From Paenibacillus sonchi (GTDB lineage: Bacteria > Bacillota > Bacilli > Paenibacillales > Paenibacillaceae): DNA of 64,000 bases. Under the pieces are notes generated by a model. That model saw only the letters and a list, made by a program, of their open reading frames with translations. It did no database searches and was not told the DNA's origin. Made by a program: the position numbers and the translations under genes. Positions within the stretch are counted from its first letter, which is position 1. Every line of letters starts with the position of its first letter. Positions 7,720-16,942 of this stretch are shown one piece after another. The stretch spans positions 2,790,001-2,854,000 of the forward strand of contig NZ_CP068595.1 of the NCBI RefSeq assembly GCF_016772475.1. The letters run 5' to 3'.

Positions 7720-9314
7720 GTGAGAATATTGATTGTGGATGATGAGCCCAGGCATCTGCGGGGAATGGTTAACCTGATTCACCGCCTTCGGCCGGAAGAC
7801 CAGGTTGCCGTGGCAAAGGATGGCTTGGCGGCCATGGAACTGGCGAAATCGCATCGCCCGGAGGCGATATTGACGGATATCCGTATGCCTGGCATGGATG
7901 GACTGGAGTTTCTGGAGTGGCTTAAACTGGAGGGCATTAAAGCCAAAGTTGTAATGGTATCCGCTTACAATCTGTTCGAATATGCGCAGACGGCAGTCCG
8001 TCACGGCGCTTATGATTACCTGCTGAAGCCGGTGGACGTCCAGAAAATAGAGGATGTATTGAGCCGCATCGACGTCCAGCTGAATGCGGAACGGAAGCAG
8101 CGCCGCGAAGCGGAGGCGCTGGAGCGCCGCCTTCAGCTGTCTTCCTGTGCCTACCGCAACCGCCTGATTCTGGCCTGGCTGAACGGAAGTGCGACAGTGC
8201 CGGAGCTGGAGGAGCTGAACCGTTATGAATGGCTGCGGGAGAGCGGGGTTGTGGTGTATTCGGAGCTGGAAAGCTTCCGGGAAGGCGCTCAACCGCAGGA
8301 CAGTGACCAGCTCGTAAGCAGGCTTGAGCAGGTCTGGTCCCAATGGGGGAGGCGCTCACGGTTCCGTTAAGCGGAACGCTGGAGGATGGCCGCCAGGCAG
8401 CCGTTACCCTGGTTGGCCTGCGGCGGCTTGACGGAGAGCAGCGGGGGAAGGCGCGGGCCCTCGCCGCCGCCCTGGCGTCCGATTGGGCGCATACGGGACG
8501 CCTTGCCCATGGTATCGGGCCGGCATCCCCTTCCCTGCTTGCCGGCGCGCCGCAGGCTTATCTCTTGGCCAGAAGGGCCTGCAGCTATAATTTTTATGAA
8601 GGCTGGAATGGGCTGGTTTTTTCAGATGAAATCTCTTCCTCGCCCCTGGCGGCAAGTCCGGATTGGGGCAGGCTGTACGAAGCTCTGAAAGGGGACGATG
8701 CGGCGCTTGTTCTGCACATATGCGGCGAAATATTCACACAGCTTGCGGGCGGCGGGCATGCCGTTCCGATGCTGTTGAAGGAGAAGGCGTCGCTTATGCT
8801 GCTCCAGATCCGGAGTGACAACCAGGATATTCTGGACAGGAAGGCCGGGCAGATCCTCGCCGATACCGCCACAAGGCTTATCCGTTCGTGCAGCTCATAT
8901 AAGGAATTGATGGCCCGGCTGGCAAAGGCTCTCCAGGAGGTGCAGCTTGCGCTGAGCCTGTCCAGACAGGATCAAGGGGAGGTTGTCATCACCGAATGTC
9001 TAAGCTGGATACGGGAGCATACGAAGGAAGAGGTGACGCTGGAACGGGCGGCAGATTACTTCCATTTCAACCCTTCCTACTTCAGCACGTTATTCAAGAG
9101 CAGGACGGGACGGACCTTCTCCGAGCATGTAACGGCAGTCCGGATGAAGCGGGCCAAGGAGCTGCTTGCGGAGGATAAGCTCAGAATATACGAGATCTCT
9201 GTAGAGTGCGGGTTTCAGGACCCCAAATATTTCTGCCGCGTATTCAAAAAATATCACAGCATGTCGCCAAAAACCTATAAGCACGTACTTTCGCAAAGGA
9301 AACGGGAGGCATGA
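7720..9314 (+). pseudogene. YesN-type response regulator with AraC DNA-binding domain, frame broken once
   Basis: Two frames together encode one 531-residue regulator. The first (7720-8370, GTG start after CGGGAGG) is a receiver domain with the acidic pocket VDDE and phosphoacceptor D53 in ILTDIRMPGMDG. The second (from about 8343) ends in an AraC-type double helix-turn-helix (ADYFHFNPSYFSTLFK, then ISVECGFQDPKYFCRVFKKY). One extra G in the GGGGG run at 8345-8349 joins them smoothly (QVWSQWGEALTVP). The partner is the YesM-type kinase at 9311, whose ATG overlaps this stop (ATGA). The pair likely senses plant oligosaccharides and activates the transporter operon. The break may be a sequencing error. 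Confidence 0.82.
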
Positions 9315-11077
9315 AGATGACCTTCCGGTACCGGCTGCTGGCCAGTTATATTTTTCTGATCACCATCCCCCTTCTCGTACTGGGGACCTTATTCTATCGG
9401 ACCAGCCTGCAGATTATCACGGAACAGGCGCAGAAAAATGTGTATGAGCTTGTCAAAAAGAACAATGAGGTCATGGATACGAAGCTGCGGATCGTGGACC
9501 AGAACAGCATGTCCTTATTCCTGGATAAGGATTTATTCCGCATTTTCAACCAGCTGGACCCCGCGAACGAAGCGGGGCTGTTTGAAGCGGACCGGCAGGT
9601 AACGGCTATACTCGGCAAATACTTTTCACAGAATCAGGATATTTATGCCTACCAGTTATGGACCTCTTACTTCACCTTTGGACAAACGCTGCCTCAAGGC
9701 GATCCTACGCAATCGGATATCTATGAAGTGGCGCGGCAGGCGGGAGGGAAATTGGTCTGGGTTCCGACCTACGATTTCGTATCCATGTTCCACCAGCCCT
9801 ATCTCCAGAGCGGAAATCTGGAGTTCCGTTATTTGTTCTCCGCTACACGCGTGCTGGATTTCACGTATCTGGGCAATACGAAGCTGGAAAAAATGAATGC
9901 CCGGGCGGAGCGGCCTGTCCTTGCCATCAGCTTCAAATCCGAGGTGCTGAAATCCTTGTACGCGGACAGCATTTCGGGAAGCGCGCGCTATATGGTGCTT
10001 GATCCGTATGATAAGGTCGTGGCCAGCAGTGAGCCGGGCGCTGTAGCACGCACTTCTAAGGAGGCATGGCTGGATGAGCTGAAGCAGGAGAGAAGCGGGG
10101 CCCGGAGGATGACCCTGGACGGGGAAGCGGTCATTGTCTGTTTTGACCGCTCGGAGGTTACCGGATGGATGTCTGTGGTCTGGATTCCCGAAGCGGGGCT
10201 GCTGAGCAGCTTTGTGCCCGTAATCCGGACGTCCATTACCGTACTGGCGGTTGTACTCGGCATTGCGGCCTTTATTCTCGCTTTTTTTATCGCCGGCAAA
10301 ATCACCAAGCCGATCAAAAGGCTGCTAAGCGCGATGAGATCGGTGGGCGAGGGGGATTTTCAGACCCGGGTGGAGGTCGTGACCAACGATGAGTTCGGCA
10401 TGCTGACCAAGCGCTTCAACCGGATGAATGACCGCATTCATCTGCTGGTCACGGAAAATTACGAGATCAAGCTGAAGGAAAAGGAAGCCGAAATTCAGGC
10501 GCTTACGATGCAGATGCATCCGCATTTTCTATACAATACCCTGAATGTGATGAACTGGACGGCGATTGAGAACGGTCAGCAGGAGCTGAGCAGAATGCTG
10601 GTCTGTTTATCCAATATGCTGCACTACACCTCCAGAAAGACCTGGGATGCTGTCCATCTGTCCGAAGAAATGAACTGGATGGATAACTATTTCTATATCA
10701 TGTCGATCCGTTTCGAGGACAAGTTCACTGTAGAGTATGCTATCGATCCGCAGCTCTATGAATACGATGTGCCCAGGCTTTTGTTCCAGCCGTTTGTAGA
10801 GAATGCGATTCTGCACGGCTTCAACCAGACGGAATCGGGCGGCATGATCCGCATCCGCGGCTGGATTGCAGAGGGAACCCGGTTTTATGAGGTGGCCGAT
10901 AACGGACGGGGCATGAGCCAGGAGACGGTTCAGGCGATTTTGTACCAGAAATCTTCATCCGTGGGCATTAAGAATACCATTGACCGCATTCAGATCGCTT
11001 ATGGGACGCCATACGGCGTTTCCATTGTTTCCGCTCCGGGAGAAGGGACAAGGGTTGTGATTACACTGCCGGTATAA
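9311..11077 (+). CDS. YesM-type sensor histidine kinase
   Basis: A 588-residue membrane kinase. A transmembrane helix near residues 9-30, an extracytoplasmic sensor domain, and a second helix near 297-323 are followed by a HAMP linker (KITKPIKRLL...GEGDF). The His_kinase core carries the phosphoacceptor in MHPHFLYNTLN near residue 403, and the ATPase domain has FVENAILHG and DNGRGM. This is the LytS/YesM class that pairs with AraC-type response regulators. Its ATG overlaps the stop of the regulator gene, showing translational coupling. The importer and glycosidase genes follow. Confidence 0.92.
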   Translation: MKMTFRYRLLASYIFLITIPLLVLGTLFYRTSLQIITEQAQKNVYELVKKNNEVMDTKLRIVDQNSMSLFLDKDLFRIFNQLDPANEAGLFEADRQVTAILGKYFSQNQDIYAYQLWTSYFTFGQTLPQGDPTQSDIYEVARQAGGKLVWVPTYDFVSMFHQPYLQSGNLEFRYLFSATRVLDFTYLGNTKLEKMNARAERPVLAISFKSEVLKSLYADSISGSARYMVLDPYDKVVASSEPGAVARTSKEAWLDELKQERSGARRMTLDGEAVIVCFDRSEVTGWMSVVWIPEAGLLSSFVPVIRTSITVLAVVLGIAAFILAFFIAGKITKPIKRLLSAMRSVGEGDFQTRVEVVTNDEFGMLTKRFNRMNDRIHLLVTENYEIKLKEKEAEIQALTMQMHPHFLYNTLNVMNWTAIENGQQELSRMLVCLSNMLHYTSRKTWDAVHLSEEMNWMDNYFYIMSIRFEDKFTVEYAIDPQLYEYDVPRLLFQPFVENAILHGFNQTESGGMIRIRGWIAEGTRFYEVADNGRGMSQETVQAILYQKSSSVGIKNTIDRIQIAYGTPYGVSIVSAPGEGTRVVITLPV

Positions 11078-11112
11078 GCTAATCTTAATCCACCATTCCA
11101 AAGAGATTAGGG

Positions 11113-11142
11113 TTATGTAAGCGCTATCTATTATTTTATAAT
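11113..11142 (+). promoter_or_regulatory. Promoter with cre (CcpA) site before the sugar ABC operon
   Basis: TATAAT at 11137-11142 is a consensus -10 box. Just upstream, TGTAAGCGCTATCT (11116-11129) fits all 14 positions of the CcpA consensus TGWAARCGYTWNCW and overlaps the expected -35 region. Catabolite repression of the transporter operon by CcpA is inferred. Confidence 0.75.
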
Positions 11143-11203
11143 AAAGCCATCATAGACTGCAGCTATGAACCGTTGAATTTTGAAATCGAGAGGGGCTCGG
11201 AAG

Positions 11204-12616
11204 ATGTTGCGACAAAGAAAATCGCTCTTCACTGTAATGGCACTGGTCCTGATGCTTGCCGCTGTACTGTCTGCATGCTCGAAATCCGGTTCAGAAAGCT
11301 CTAATACCTCCGCGTCTTCCGGGAGTTCCGGGAATTCCGGATCCAAGGAGAAGATTACCTTGCGGATGACGGTCTGGGGTTCGCCCGAAGAAGTGGCTCC
11401 GTACAAAAAGGCCATCCAGAGGTTTGAGGACAAATTTCCTAATATCAAGGTAGAGCTTCAGCATATTGCCGCTGATTATGATACCAAGCTTACAACCATG
11501 GTGGCCGGAAACGATGTTCCGGATGTCGCCATGATGGAATCCGGCACCATCGCTTTCCCTCTGGCCGAGCAGGGGAAGTTCTATAATCTCCAGGAATTTC
11601 TCGATCATGATGCCGATATCAGCCCCGGTACGCTGGTTCCCAATATTATCTATTCACTGGAGCCGGGAAATGTAATCGGCATTGGTCCGGGACCCGAGTC
11701 CTTCGGCCTGTTCTACAATGAAGATATCTTTAAGGAAGCCGGAATTGCACCGCCCCCGTCGAATGTAGCCGATGCCTGGACCTGGGATGAATTCGTGGAG
11801 ACCGCCAAGAAGCTGACCGTGGACACCAACGGCAAAACAGCGGCTGATCCGGATTTCGATCCCCGCAAAATCAAACAATACGGGGTGAATGCCTCCACCT
11901 GGTGGGGAGTGTACAGCAACTTTATCTACTCCAACGGCGGAGACTTTATCTCGGCGGATGGAAAGTCGTTCGGACTCAACCAGCCGGAGGCTGTAGAAGC
12001 CATTCAGAAAATATCAGATCTGATGAACGTATATCACGTATCGCCTTCCCCCGTGCAGTCGAAGAATATCCCGGCTACGAACGTAGCTCTCCAGACCAAA
12101 AAGGTGGCGATGACCATCGACGGGCAATGGGCGAGCGCAGGGCTGGCGCAATCCAAGTTCAATTTCAATGTCGGAGTTATGCCTGTTCTGAAAGAGCCGG
12201 TGACTACTGTGGTCTGCGCGATGTTTTCTATCTTCAAGTCTACCAAGCATCCCCAGGAAGCATGGGAGCTCATGAAAGCGCTTGTTGACCCGGAGGCTTC
12301 AATAGATATGATTACAGCCGGCACCTGGATGCCTTCCCTCAAGGATTGGTACACGGACCCCGCGCTGCTGGCAAAATGGACAGAAAATCTGGAGGCACGA
12401 CCCTCCGGCTACAAAGAGGCGATTGTTGATGTGATTCTGACGAAAGGGCATCAGACGCCGACAGGCTATGTGAAGAATTTCAATAATATTATGGATATCG
12501 TCAATCCTGCCTTGGATAAGGTGTGGCTCGGCCAGCAATCGGCCCAGGAAGCGATGGATTCCATTGCGGCAAAAGTGCAGGCACAAATCAAGGGACGCCG
12601 CGATATCAAGGAATAG
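11204..12616 (+). CDS. Extracellular solute-binding lipoprotein (family 1) of a sugar ABC importer
   Basis: A lipoprotein of 470 residues when started at the ATG at 11204, which has GAGAGGGG upstream; an in-frame TTG at 11180 is less likely. The signal peptide ends in the lipobox LSAC with C25 as the lipidated residue, followed by a Ser/Gly linker. The mature part is a type-1 periplasmic-binding fold with features of MalE/UgpB relatives (ITLRMTVWGSPEE near the start, DVAMMESG, TIDGQWA). It should bind an oligosaccharide outside the membrane and deliver it to the two permeases that follow. No ATPase gene is present, so a shared MsmX-type ATPase is expected elsewhere. Confidence 0.9.
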   Translation: MLRQRKSLFTVMALVLMLAAVLSACSKSGSESSNTSASSGSSGNSGSKEKITLRMTVWGSPEEVAPYKKAIQRFEDKFPNIKVELQHIAADYDTKLTTMVAGNDVPDVAMMESGTIAFPLAEQGKFYNLQEFLDHDADISPGTLVPNIIYSLEPGNVIGIGPGPESFGLFYNEDIFKEAGIAPPPSNVADAWTWDEFVETAKKLTVDTNGKTAADPDFDPRKIKQYGVNASTWWGVYSNFIYSNGGDFISADGKSFGLNQPEAVEAIQKISDLMNVYHVSPSPVQSKNIPATNVALQTKKVAMTIDGQWASAGLAQSKFNFNVGVMPVLKEPVTTVVCAMFSIFKSTKHPQEAWELMKALVDPEASIDMITAGTWMPSLKDWYTDPALLAKWTENLEARPSGYKEAIVDVILTKGHQTPTGYVKNFNNIMDIVNPALDKVWLGQQSAQEAMDSIAAKVQAQIKGRRDIKE

Positions 12617-12629
12617 ACTGGAGGCAGGT

Positions 12630-13517
12630 ATGCGAAAGGGAATGTTCTACGGGCTGTTGTTCACCGCCCCCGCCATACTCGGATTTGCCGTCTTTACGCT
12701 GGGTCCCATGATTGCAAGCCTGGTGCTCAGCCTGACCGACTACAATGTCTTCAAAGCGCACACCTCTTTTACCGGCCTGGATCATTATATACGGCTGTTC
12801 TCCGGCGAGGATGAGCTGTTCTATCAATCGCTGGGCGCAACCTTCTATTTCGTCGTGCTGCGTGTGCCTGCCGTGATCATCCTGTCCTTCGCCGTCGCGC
12901 TGCTGCTGAATCTCAATGTGAAGGGCCGGGCGATATTCCGCACGATTATCTATCTCCCGAGCATCGTACCGGCGGTGGCGTCGGCCATGATCTGGATGTG
13001 GCTGCTTAATCCCGATCTTGGTCTGATCAACTCGCTGTTAAGCCGGCTGCATCTGCCGACCAGCGGCTGGCTGTATTCGGAGGAAAGCGTCATTCCGTCG
13101 GTCGTTCTCACCACATTGTGGGGCATCGGAAGCACGGTGATTATTTTCCTCGCGGGACTTTCCGGCATCCCCCGGCAATATTATGAAGCGATTGAGGTCG
13201 ATGGAGGCGGCTGGTTTCACAGGCTGCGCCACGTGACGATTCCGATGGTGACCCCCACGATTTTCTTCAATACGATCATGACTATTATCGGCTCCTTCCA
13301 GGTCTTCAACGAAGCCTATATTTTGACGCAAGGCGGACCGAACAATAAAAGCCTCTTCTACGTATTTTATCTGTGGAGAACGGGCTTCCGGGATGCCGAT
13401 ATGGGTTATGCGTCTGCGCTGGCCTGGATTTTGTTTGTGATTATTCTGTTCTTTACCGTTATCGTCTTCAGAACCTCGAAGTCCTGGGTATATTACGAAG
13501 GAGGGGAACGTTCTTGA
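12630..13517 (+). CDS. Sugar ABC transporter permease (MalF/UgpA type)
   Basis: A 295-residue inner-membrane permease with six predicted hydrophobic helices and the cytoplasmic EAA loop EAIEVDGGGWFHRLRHVTIP that docks the ATPase. The ATG at 12630 follows GGAGG by 5 bases; an upstream in-frame start would overlap the lipoprotein gene. It forms a heterodimer with the next permease. The stop overlaps the TTG start of that gene. Confidence 0.9.
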   Translation: MRKGMFYGLLFTAPAILGFAVFTLGPMIASLVLSLTDYNVFKAHTSFTGLDHYIRLFSGEDELFYQSLGATFYFVVLRVPAVIILSFAVALLLNLNVKGRAIFRTIIYLPSIVPAVASAMIWMWLLNPDLGLINSLLSRLHLPTSGWLYSEESVIPSVVLTTLWGIGSTVIIFLAGLSGIPRQYYEAIEVDGGGWFHRLRHVTIPMVTPTIFFNTIMTIIGSFQVFNEAYILTQGGPNNKSLFYVFYLWRTGFRDADMGYASALAWILFVIILFFTVIVFRTSKSWVYYEGGERS

Positions 13518-14344
13518 GGCAATCGAAGCTGACACTTGCCGCAGGTTATGGAGCGCTTGTACTCATCTCGGGAATGTTCATCATTCCGTTTGTATGGCTG
13601 GTCCGCAGCTCATTGATGAATTTATCGCAGATTTTCACCATGCCTCCGGAATGGATTCCGGCCCCGTTTCAATGGAGCAATTTTCAGAGGGCGCTCACGG
13701 CGCTGCCGTTTGACACCTTTTTCAAGAATACGCTTATTATTGTGGTCACGGTGCTTGTGGGGACTGTCATCACGAGCACGATCGGCGCCTTTGGATTTTC
13801 ACGGATTCAGTGGAAGGGCAGGGATACCGTATTCGCCATTCTGATGACCAGCATGATGCTGCCGGCGGCGGTAACGATGATACCGAGCTTTCTGGGCTGG
13901 CAGGCGCTGGGCTTCTATGATACATTATATCCGCTCATTATCCCCGCTTACTTCGGCGGCGGAATCTTCAATATTTTCCTGCTGCGGCAGTTCTATTTAA
14001 CGATTCCGCGTGATTTTGATGAGGCAGCCTTTGTGGACGGGGCCAGTTATTGGCAAATCTATACCCGCATCATTTTCCCTTTGAGCCGTTCCGCCGTGAT
14101 CGTGGTCGCTTTATTCAGCTTCCTGGCCTCCTGGAACGACTTCATGGGACCGCTGATTTATTTGAAGAGCGACAGCCTCTTCACCCTTGCTCTGGGCCTG
14201 CAAATGTTCCAGGGCTCCTACACCGCACAGTGGGATCTGCTGATGGCGGCTTCGGCCACAGTTGTCCTGCCTTGTGTCATTGTGTTTCTGGCCGGCCAGC
14301 GCTACTTTCTGGAGGGCATAACCTTAACGGGATTAAAAGGATAA
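13514..14344 (+). CDS. Sugar ABC transporter permease (MalG/UgpE type)
   Basis: A 276-residue permease with an N-terminal helix, five further hydrophobic segments and the EAA loop EAAFVDGASYWQIYTRIIFP. The TTG start at 13514 is supported by AAGGAGG 10 bases upstream and by the TTGA overlap with the stop of the first permease. Together with the neighbouring genes it makes a carbohydrate importer of the CUT1 class. Confidence 0.9.
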   Translation: MRQSKLTLAAGYGALVLISGMFIIPFVWLVRSSLMNLSQIFTMPPEWIPAPFQWSNFQRALTALPFDTFFKNTLIIVVTVLVGTVITSTIGAFGFSRIQWKGRDTVFAILMTSMMLPAAVTMIPSFLGWQALGFYDTLYPLIIPAYFGGGIFNIFLLRQFYLTIPRDFDEAAFVDGASYWQIYTRIIFPLSRSAVIVVALFSFLASWNDFMGPLIYLKSDSLFTLALGLQMFQGSYTAQWDLLMAASATVVLPCVIVFLAGQRYFLEGITLTGLKG

Positions 14345-14357
14345 AGGAGGATGTCCG

Positions 14358-15266
14358 TTGAAAGAAGAGCATCTGCTGAAAGGGATAACGAACCCTGTCA
14401 TACCCGGCTGGTATGCGGACCCGGAGGCAAGAACCTATCAAGGCAGGCACTGGATTTATGCCACCAGGTCTTTTACGGAATATACGCAGCAGATGAATCT
14501 GGATGCTTTCAGTTCTGTGGATCTGATCCATTGGAACAGACACGACAGCATTATTGAGATGAAGGATTTCCCCTGGATCTGGAGAGCGGTGTGGGCGCCT
14601 ACCCAGATTGAGCATCAGGGCAGGCATTACCTTGTGTTCGCCTCCAATGATATCCAGAAGGACGGGGAAGCCGGAGGATTGGAGATTGCCGTTGCAGATT
14701 CCCCGGAAGGCCCTTACAGGGGTTATCTCGGCAAGCCGCTGATTGACCGTTTCATTCACGGCGCCCAGCCGATCGACGCCCATTTATTCAAGGATGATGA
14801 CGGCGCGGTCTATCTCTATTACGGGGGCTGGGGACACTGCAACGTGGCCCGGATGAATGAGGATATGACCGGATTTGTTGCTTTTTCCGATGGGCAGACG
14901 GTTCGTTCTATTACGCCTCCTGGCTATGTGGAGGGGCCATGCATGATCAAGAAGGACGGCCTCTATTATCTGATGTGGTCCATGGGCGGATGGACCAACG
15001 GCACCTATCGTGTGGCCTACGGTGTCAGCGCCAGTCCGCTCGGGCCATTCGCCAACGAGGGAACCATTCTGGAAAGGCAGGAGCCTGTGGCAGAGGGCCC
15101 CGGCCATCACGGATATTTGCATCTGCCCGATGAGGATGAATGGCTGATTGTCTATCACCGGAGAATCATCGGGGACAAGGAGCCGGGCAACCGCGTGTTA
15201 TGCATCGACAGGATGGAATTTGAGGCCGGAGGGATTAAGCCGGTAATCATGACCGATCGCTGGTAA
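14358..15266 (+). CDS. Glycoside hydrolase family 43 enzyme (arabinofuranosidase/xylosidase-like)
   Basis: A 302-residue cytoplasmic five-bladed beta-propeller hydrolase. The three family-43 acidic residues are visible: D21 in GWYADPEARTY (base), D140 in PIDAHLFKDDDG (pKa modulator) and E192 in GYVEGPCMIKKDG (acid). It lacks a signal peptide, so it acts on imported short arabino- or xylo-oligosaccharides. The TTG start at 14358 has AAAGGAGG 7 bases upstream; an ATG at 14351 is too close to that site. It is the last gene of the importer operon. Substrate linkage cannot be told from the sequence. Confidence 0.88.
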   Translation: MKEEHLLKGITNPVIPGWYADPEARTYQGRHWIYATRSFTEYTQQMNLDAFSSVDLIHWNRHDSIIEMKDFPWIWRAVWAPTQIEHQGRHYLVFASNDIQKDGEAGGLEIAVADSPEGPYRGYLGKPLIDRFIHGAQPIDAHLFKDDDGAVYLYYGGWGHCNVARMNEDMTGFVAFSDGQTVRSITPPGYVEGPCMIKKDGLYYLMWSMGGWTNGTYRVAYGVSASPLGPFANEGTILERQEPVAEGPGHHGYLHLPDEDEWLIVYHRRIIGDKEPGNRVLCIDRMEFEAGGIKPVIMTDRW

Positions 15267-15282
15267 GCGCTCCTTGCGAATA

Positions 15283-15435
15283 CGCCGAAGGCCGGTTCGC
15301 CTGGAAACAACGGCAGAAATGCCGTTGTTGAAGCGCCGAAGGCCGGTTCGCCTGGAAACAACGGCAGAACTACCGTTGTTGAAGCGCCGAAGGTCGGATC
15401 GCCCGGAAACAACGGCAGAAATGCCGTTGTTGGAG
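15283..15435 (+). repeat. Three tandem copies of a 51-bp palindrome-bearing repeat (locus 1)
   Basis: Copies begin at 15283, 15334 and 15385, each 51 bases. Each holds a hairpin of AACAACGGCA, four bases (GAAA) and TGCCGTTGTT, with flanking CGCCGAAGGCCGGTTCGCC. The middle copy has lost two stem pairs. The same core and the same 51-base period occur at 55822. The unit is 17 codons long and contains no stop in several frames, so spurious frames run through it. Confidence 0.85.
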
Positions 15436-15595
15436 CGAGGCCGGCCAGTTTCCCCTTATCTTGGGACCTATAAAGTTGGGGAATCCGCCGGTCTAGCTAT
15501 CCTAATTCCACTAGCGCTATCTCACCGGCCTCTTCGTAAGCGCTAGTTGGAAAAAGGGAGCTTATTTCTCCCCAAAATCAACAATTGTGAGAGTT

Positions 15596-15676
15596 AAGTG
15601 GAAAAAGGGAACTTAATTGGGCCATATTACCTCGTCAGCGGCGAAATGGGCAGAATTAATGCACCTTTTTCCACTT
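15596..15676 (+). repeat. 81-bp element with 13-bp terminal inverted repeats (copy A)
   Basis: AAGTGGAAAAAGG (15596-15608) and CCTTTTTCCACTT (15664-15676) are perfect inverted ends. The interior matches the element at 33309-33387 along most of its length (for example GGAACTTAATTGGG and GCGAAATG). Extra end-like sequences at about 15547 (TTGGAAAAAGGG) and at 15715-15727 (CCTTTTTCCACTT) suggest a second, partly overlapping copy. It is non-coding and MITE- or REP-like. With the 51-bp repeats it fills most of the 540-base gap between GH43 and the AraC gene. Confidence 0.75.
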
Positions 15677-15805
15677 AATCTGCGGAGGGCATGGTGTTTG
15701 AGCAAATTAGTTAACCTTTTTCCACTTGGATTGGCCGAAGGGGATCCGCTCAAATTTACCCTGGTTGAACTTATCTCCGCAGGTTAGCCGACAAGGCCGC
15801 CCCCA

Positions 15806-16747
15806 TCACACCCACCCCGTAAACTCCAATATCGACGCCTTTGCCGATTGCGCTTCGGCTTGTGCGCCTTTGCGCCATTGTTTGGGGGACTCTCCCATAA
15901 GCCTGGAGAAGCAGCGGTTGAAGCTGGAGATGGAGTGAAAGCCGACTTGCCCGGAGATCGAAAGAATGGAGTGATCCGTGCTTTTTAACTGCTTGCAGGC
16001 TTCTTCGATTCGGGTCCTGCTCAGAAAATCGAGGGGGGCGGCTCCCATGATTTCATGGAATTTTCGGCGGAAATGGGTTGTGCTTAAGTGGCATAGCCCG
16101 GCTAGGGAATCGATGGTGATGGGGGTCATGTAGTTTTTCGTGATATGCTCCAGCGCCGGGGAAATGACAAAATCACCTTTCAGGCTATGCTCTGCTTCTT
16201 GTTCTGCCAGCATTTCATTCGTGGAATGAATTCTAAGGAGCTCTATATAAAGGGATAACAATAAGCCGTAGGCATTTTCCTGGTAGTAGGGCTTCTGCTG
16301 CTTCAGTTCCTCTACGACCGACGTGGCAAGGGTATACACCTTGGGATACTGCTCCTTGTTTAATATACAGTTTTTTCCCGTCACCGCCCATAAATTCGGC
16401 TCGAAGCTGCTGTATGCGCTTTTGAAGGAATGCTGAAAGAGGTCCTCCGGCGAAAAGAAGAGATAGGACCACAGGCTGGCGGTATCCGGCGAACTGTATG
16501 TCGTATGGGGGAGATACCTTGGGATGAAGGTTACGTCACCGGCTGTAAAAGGTACCGCTTCCCCTTTGATCTCCATGATGCCGCTGTCGGAATAGCAGAT
16601 GCCGATCTCCAAATGGTTATGGAAATGGAGATGCTCGCTTCGGATATCGGAAATCTTCCAGCGTTCCCCGCTTAACAGCAAGACCGGAAAATCGATGGGC
16701 AGGCTATAGTGGCGGTATTCAATAACGGGCTTCTTTTTTCTGGGCAT
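15806..16747 (-). CDS. AraC family transcriptional regulator
   Basis: A 313-residue regulator. The N-terminal part is a cupin-like sensor with HFHNHLEIGICY and a later FIPRYLPH segment, typical of sugar-responsive AraC proteins. The last 100 residues form two helix-turn-helix motifs (IDSLAGLCHLSTTHFRRKF and ILSISGQVGFHSISSFNRCF). It is divergent from the GH105 gene at 16943, with a 195-base shared regulatory region, so it probably activates that gene in response to an unsaturated uronide or related sugar. Confidence 0.88.
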   Translation of the reverse strand: MPRKKKPVIEYRHYSLPIDFPVLLLSGERWKISDIRSEHLHFHNHLEIGICYSDSGIMEIKGEAVPFTAGDVTFIPRYLPHTTYSSPDTASLWSYLFFSPEDLFQHSFKSAYSSFEPNLWAVTGKNCILNKEQYPKVYTLATSVVEELKQQKPYYQENAYGLLLSLYIELLRIHSTNEMLAEQEAEHSLKGDFVISPALEHITKNYMTPITIDSLAGLCHLSTTHFRRKFHEIMGAAPLDFLSRTRIEEACKQLKSTDHSILSISGQVGFHSISSFNRCFSRLMGESPKQWRKGAQAEAQSAKASILEFTGWV

Positions 16748-16868
16748 ACTGAAGTACTCCTGCTCTCATTGACGTTAATTTTGGAATTATGAATAAATGA
16801 TTGGAATTGCGCAGTTTTGCTGCGAATGTGCTTAGATGTAGACCATTATACTGCTTACAATGGAGTAT

Positions 16869-16882
16869 ATAAAGCGTTTGCA
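16869..16882 (+). promoter_or_regulatory. cre-like site before GH105
   Basis: ATAAAGCGTTTGCA matches 12 of 14 positions of TGWAARCGYTWNCW (the first two differ). It lies 60 bases before the GH105 start in the divergent region. A weak -10-like TATACT is at 16847-16852. Confidence 0.45.
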
Positions 16883-16942
16883 GGATTACGGACGGCTCTC
16901 AAGCGCCTTTGGGGGGCGTGTGTATCAGAGAGGGGAATTTAG

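Noticed and set aside
15283..15435. Could the repeats be a CRISPR array?
   Set aside because: Copies are contiguous 51-base units with no unique spacers and no cas genes in the window.
15274..15546. A 90-residue frame across the 51-bp repeats
   Set aside because: It exists only because the repeat unit is 17 codons long and lacks stops; frames on the other strand are equally open, and there is no proper ribosome-binding site.
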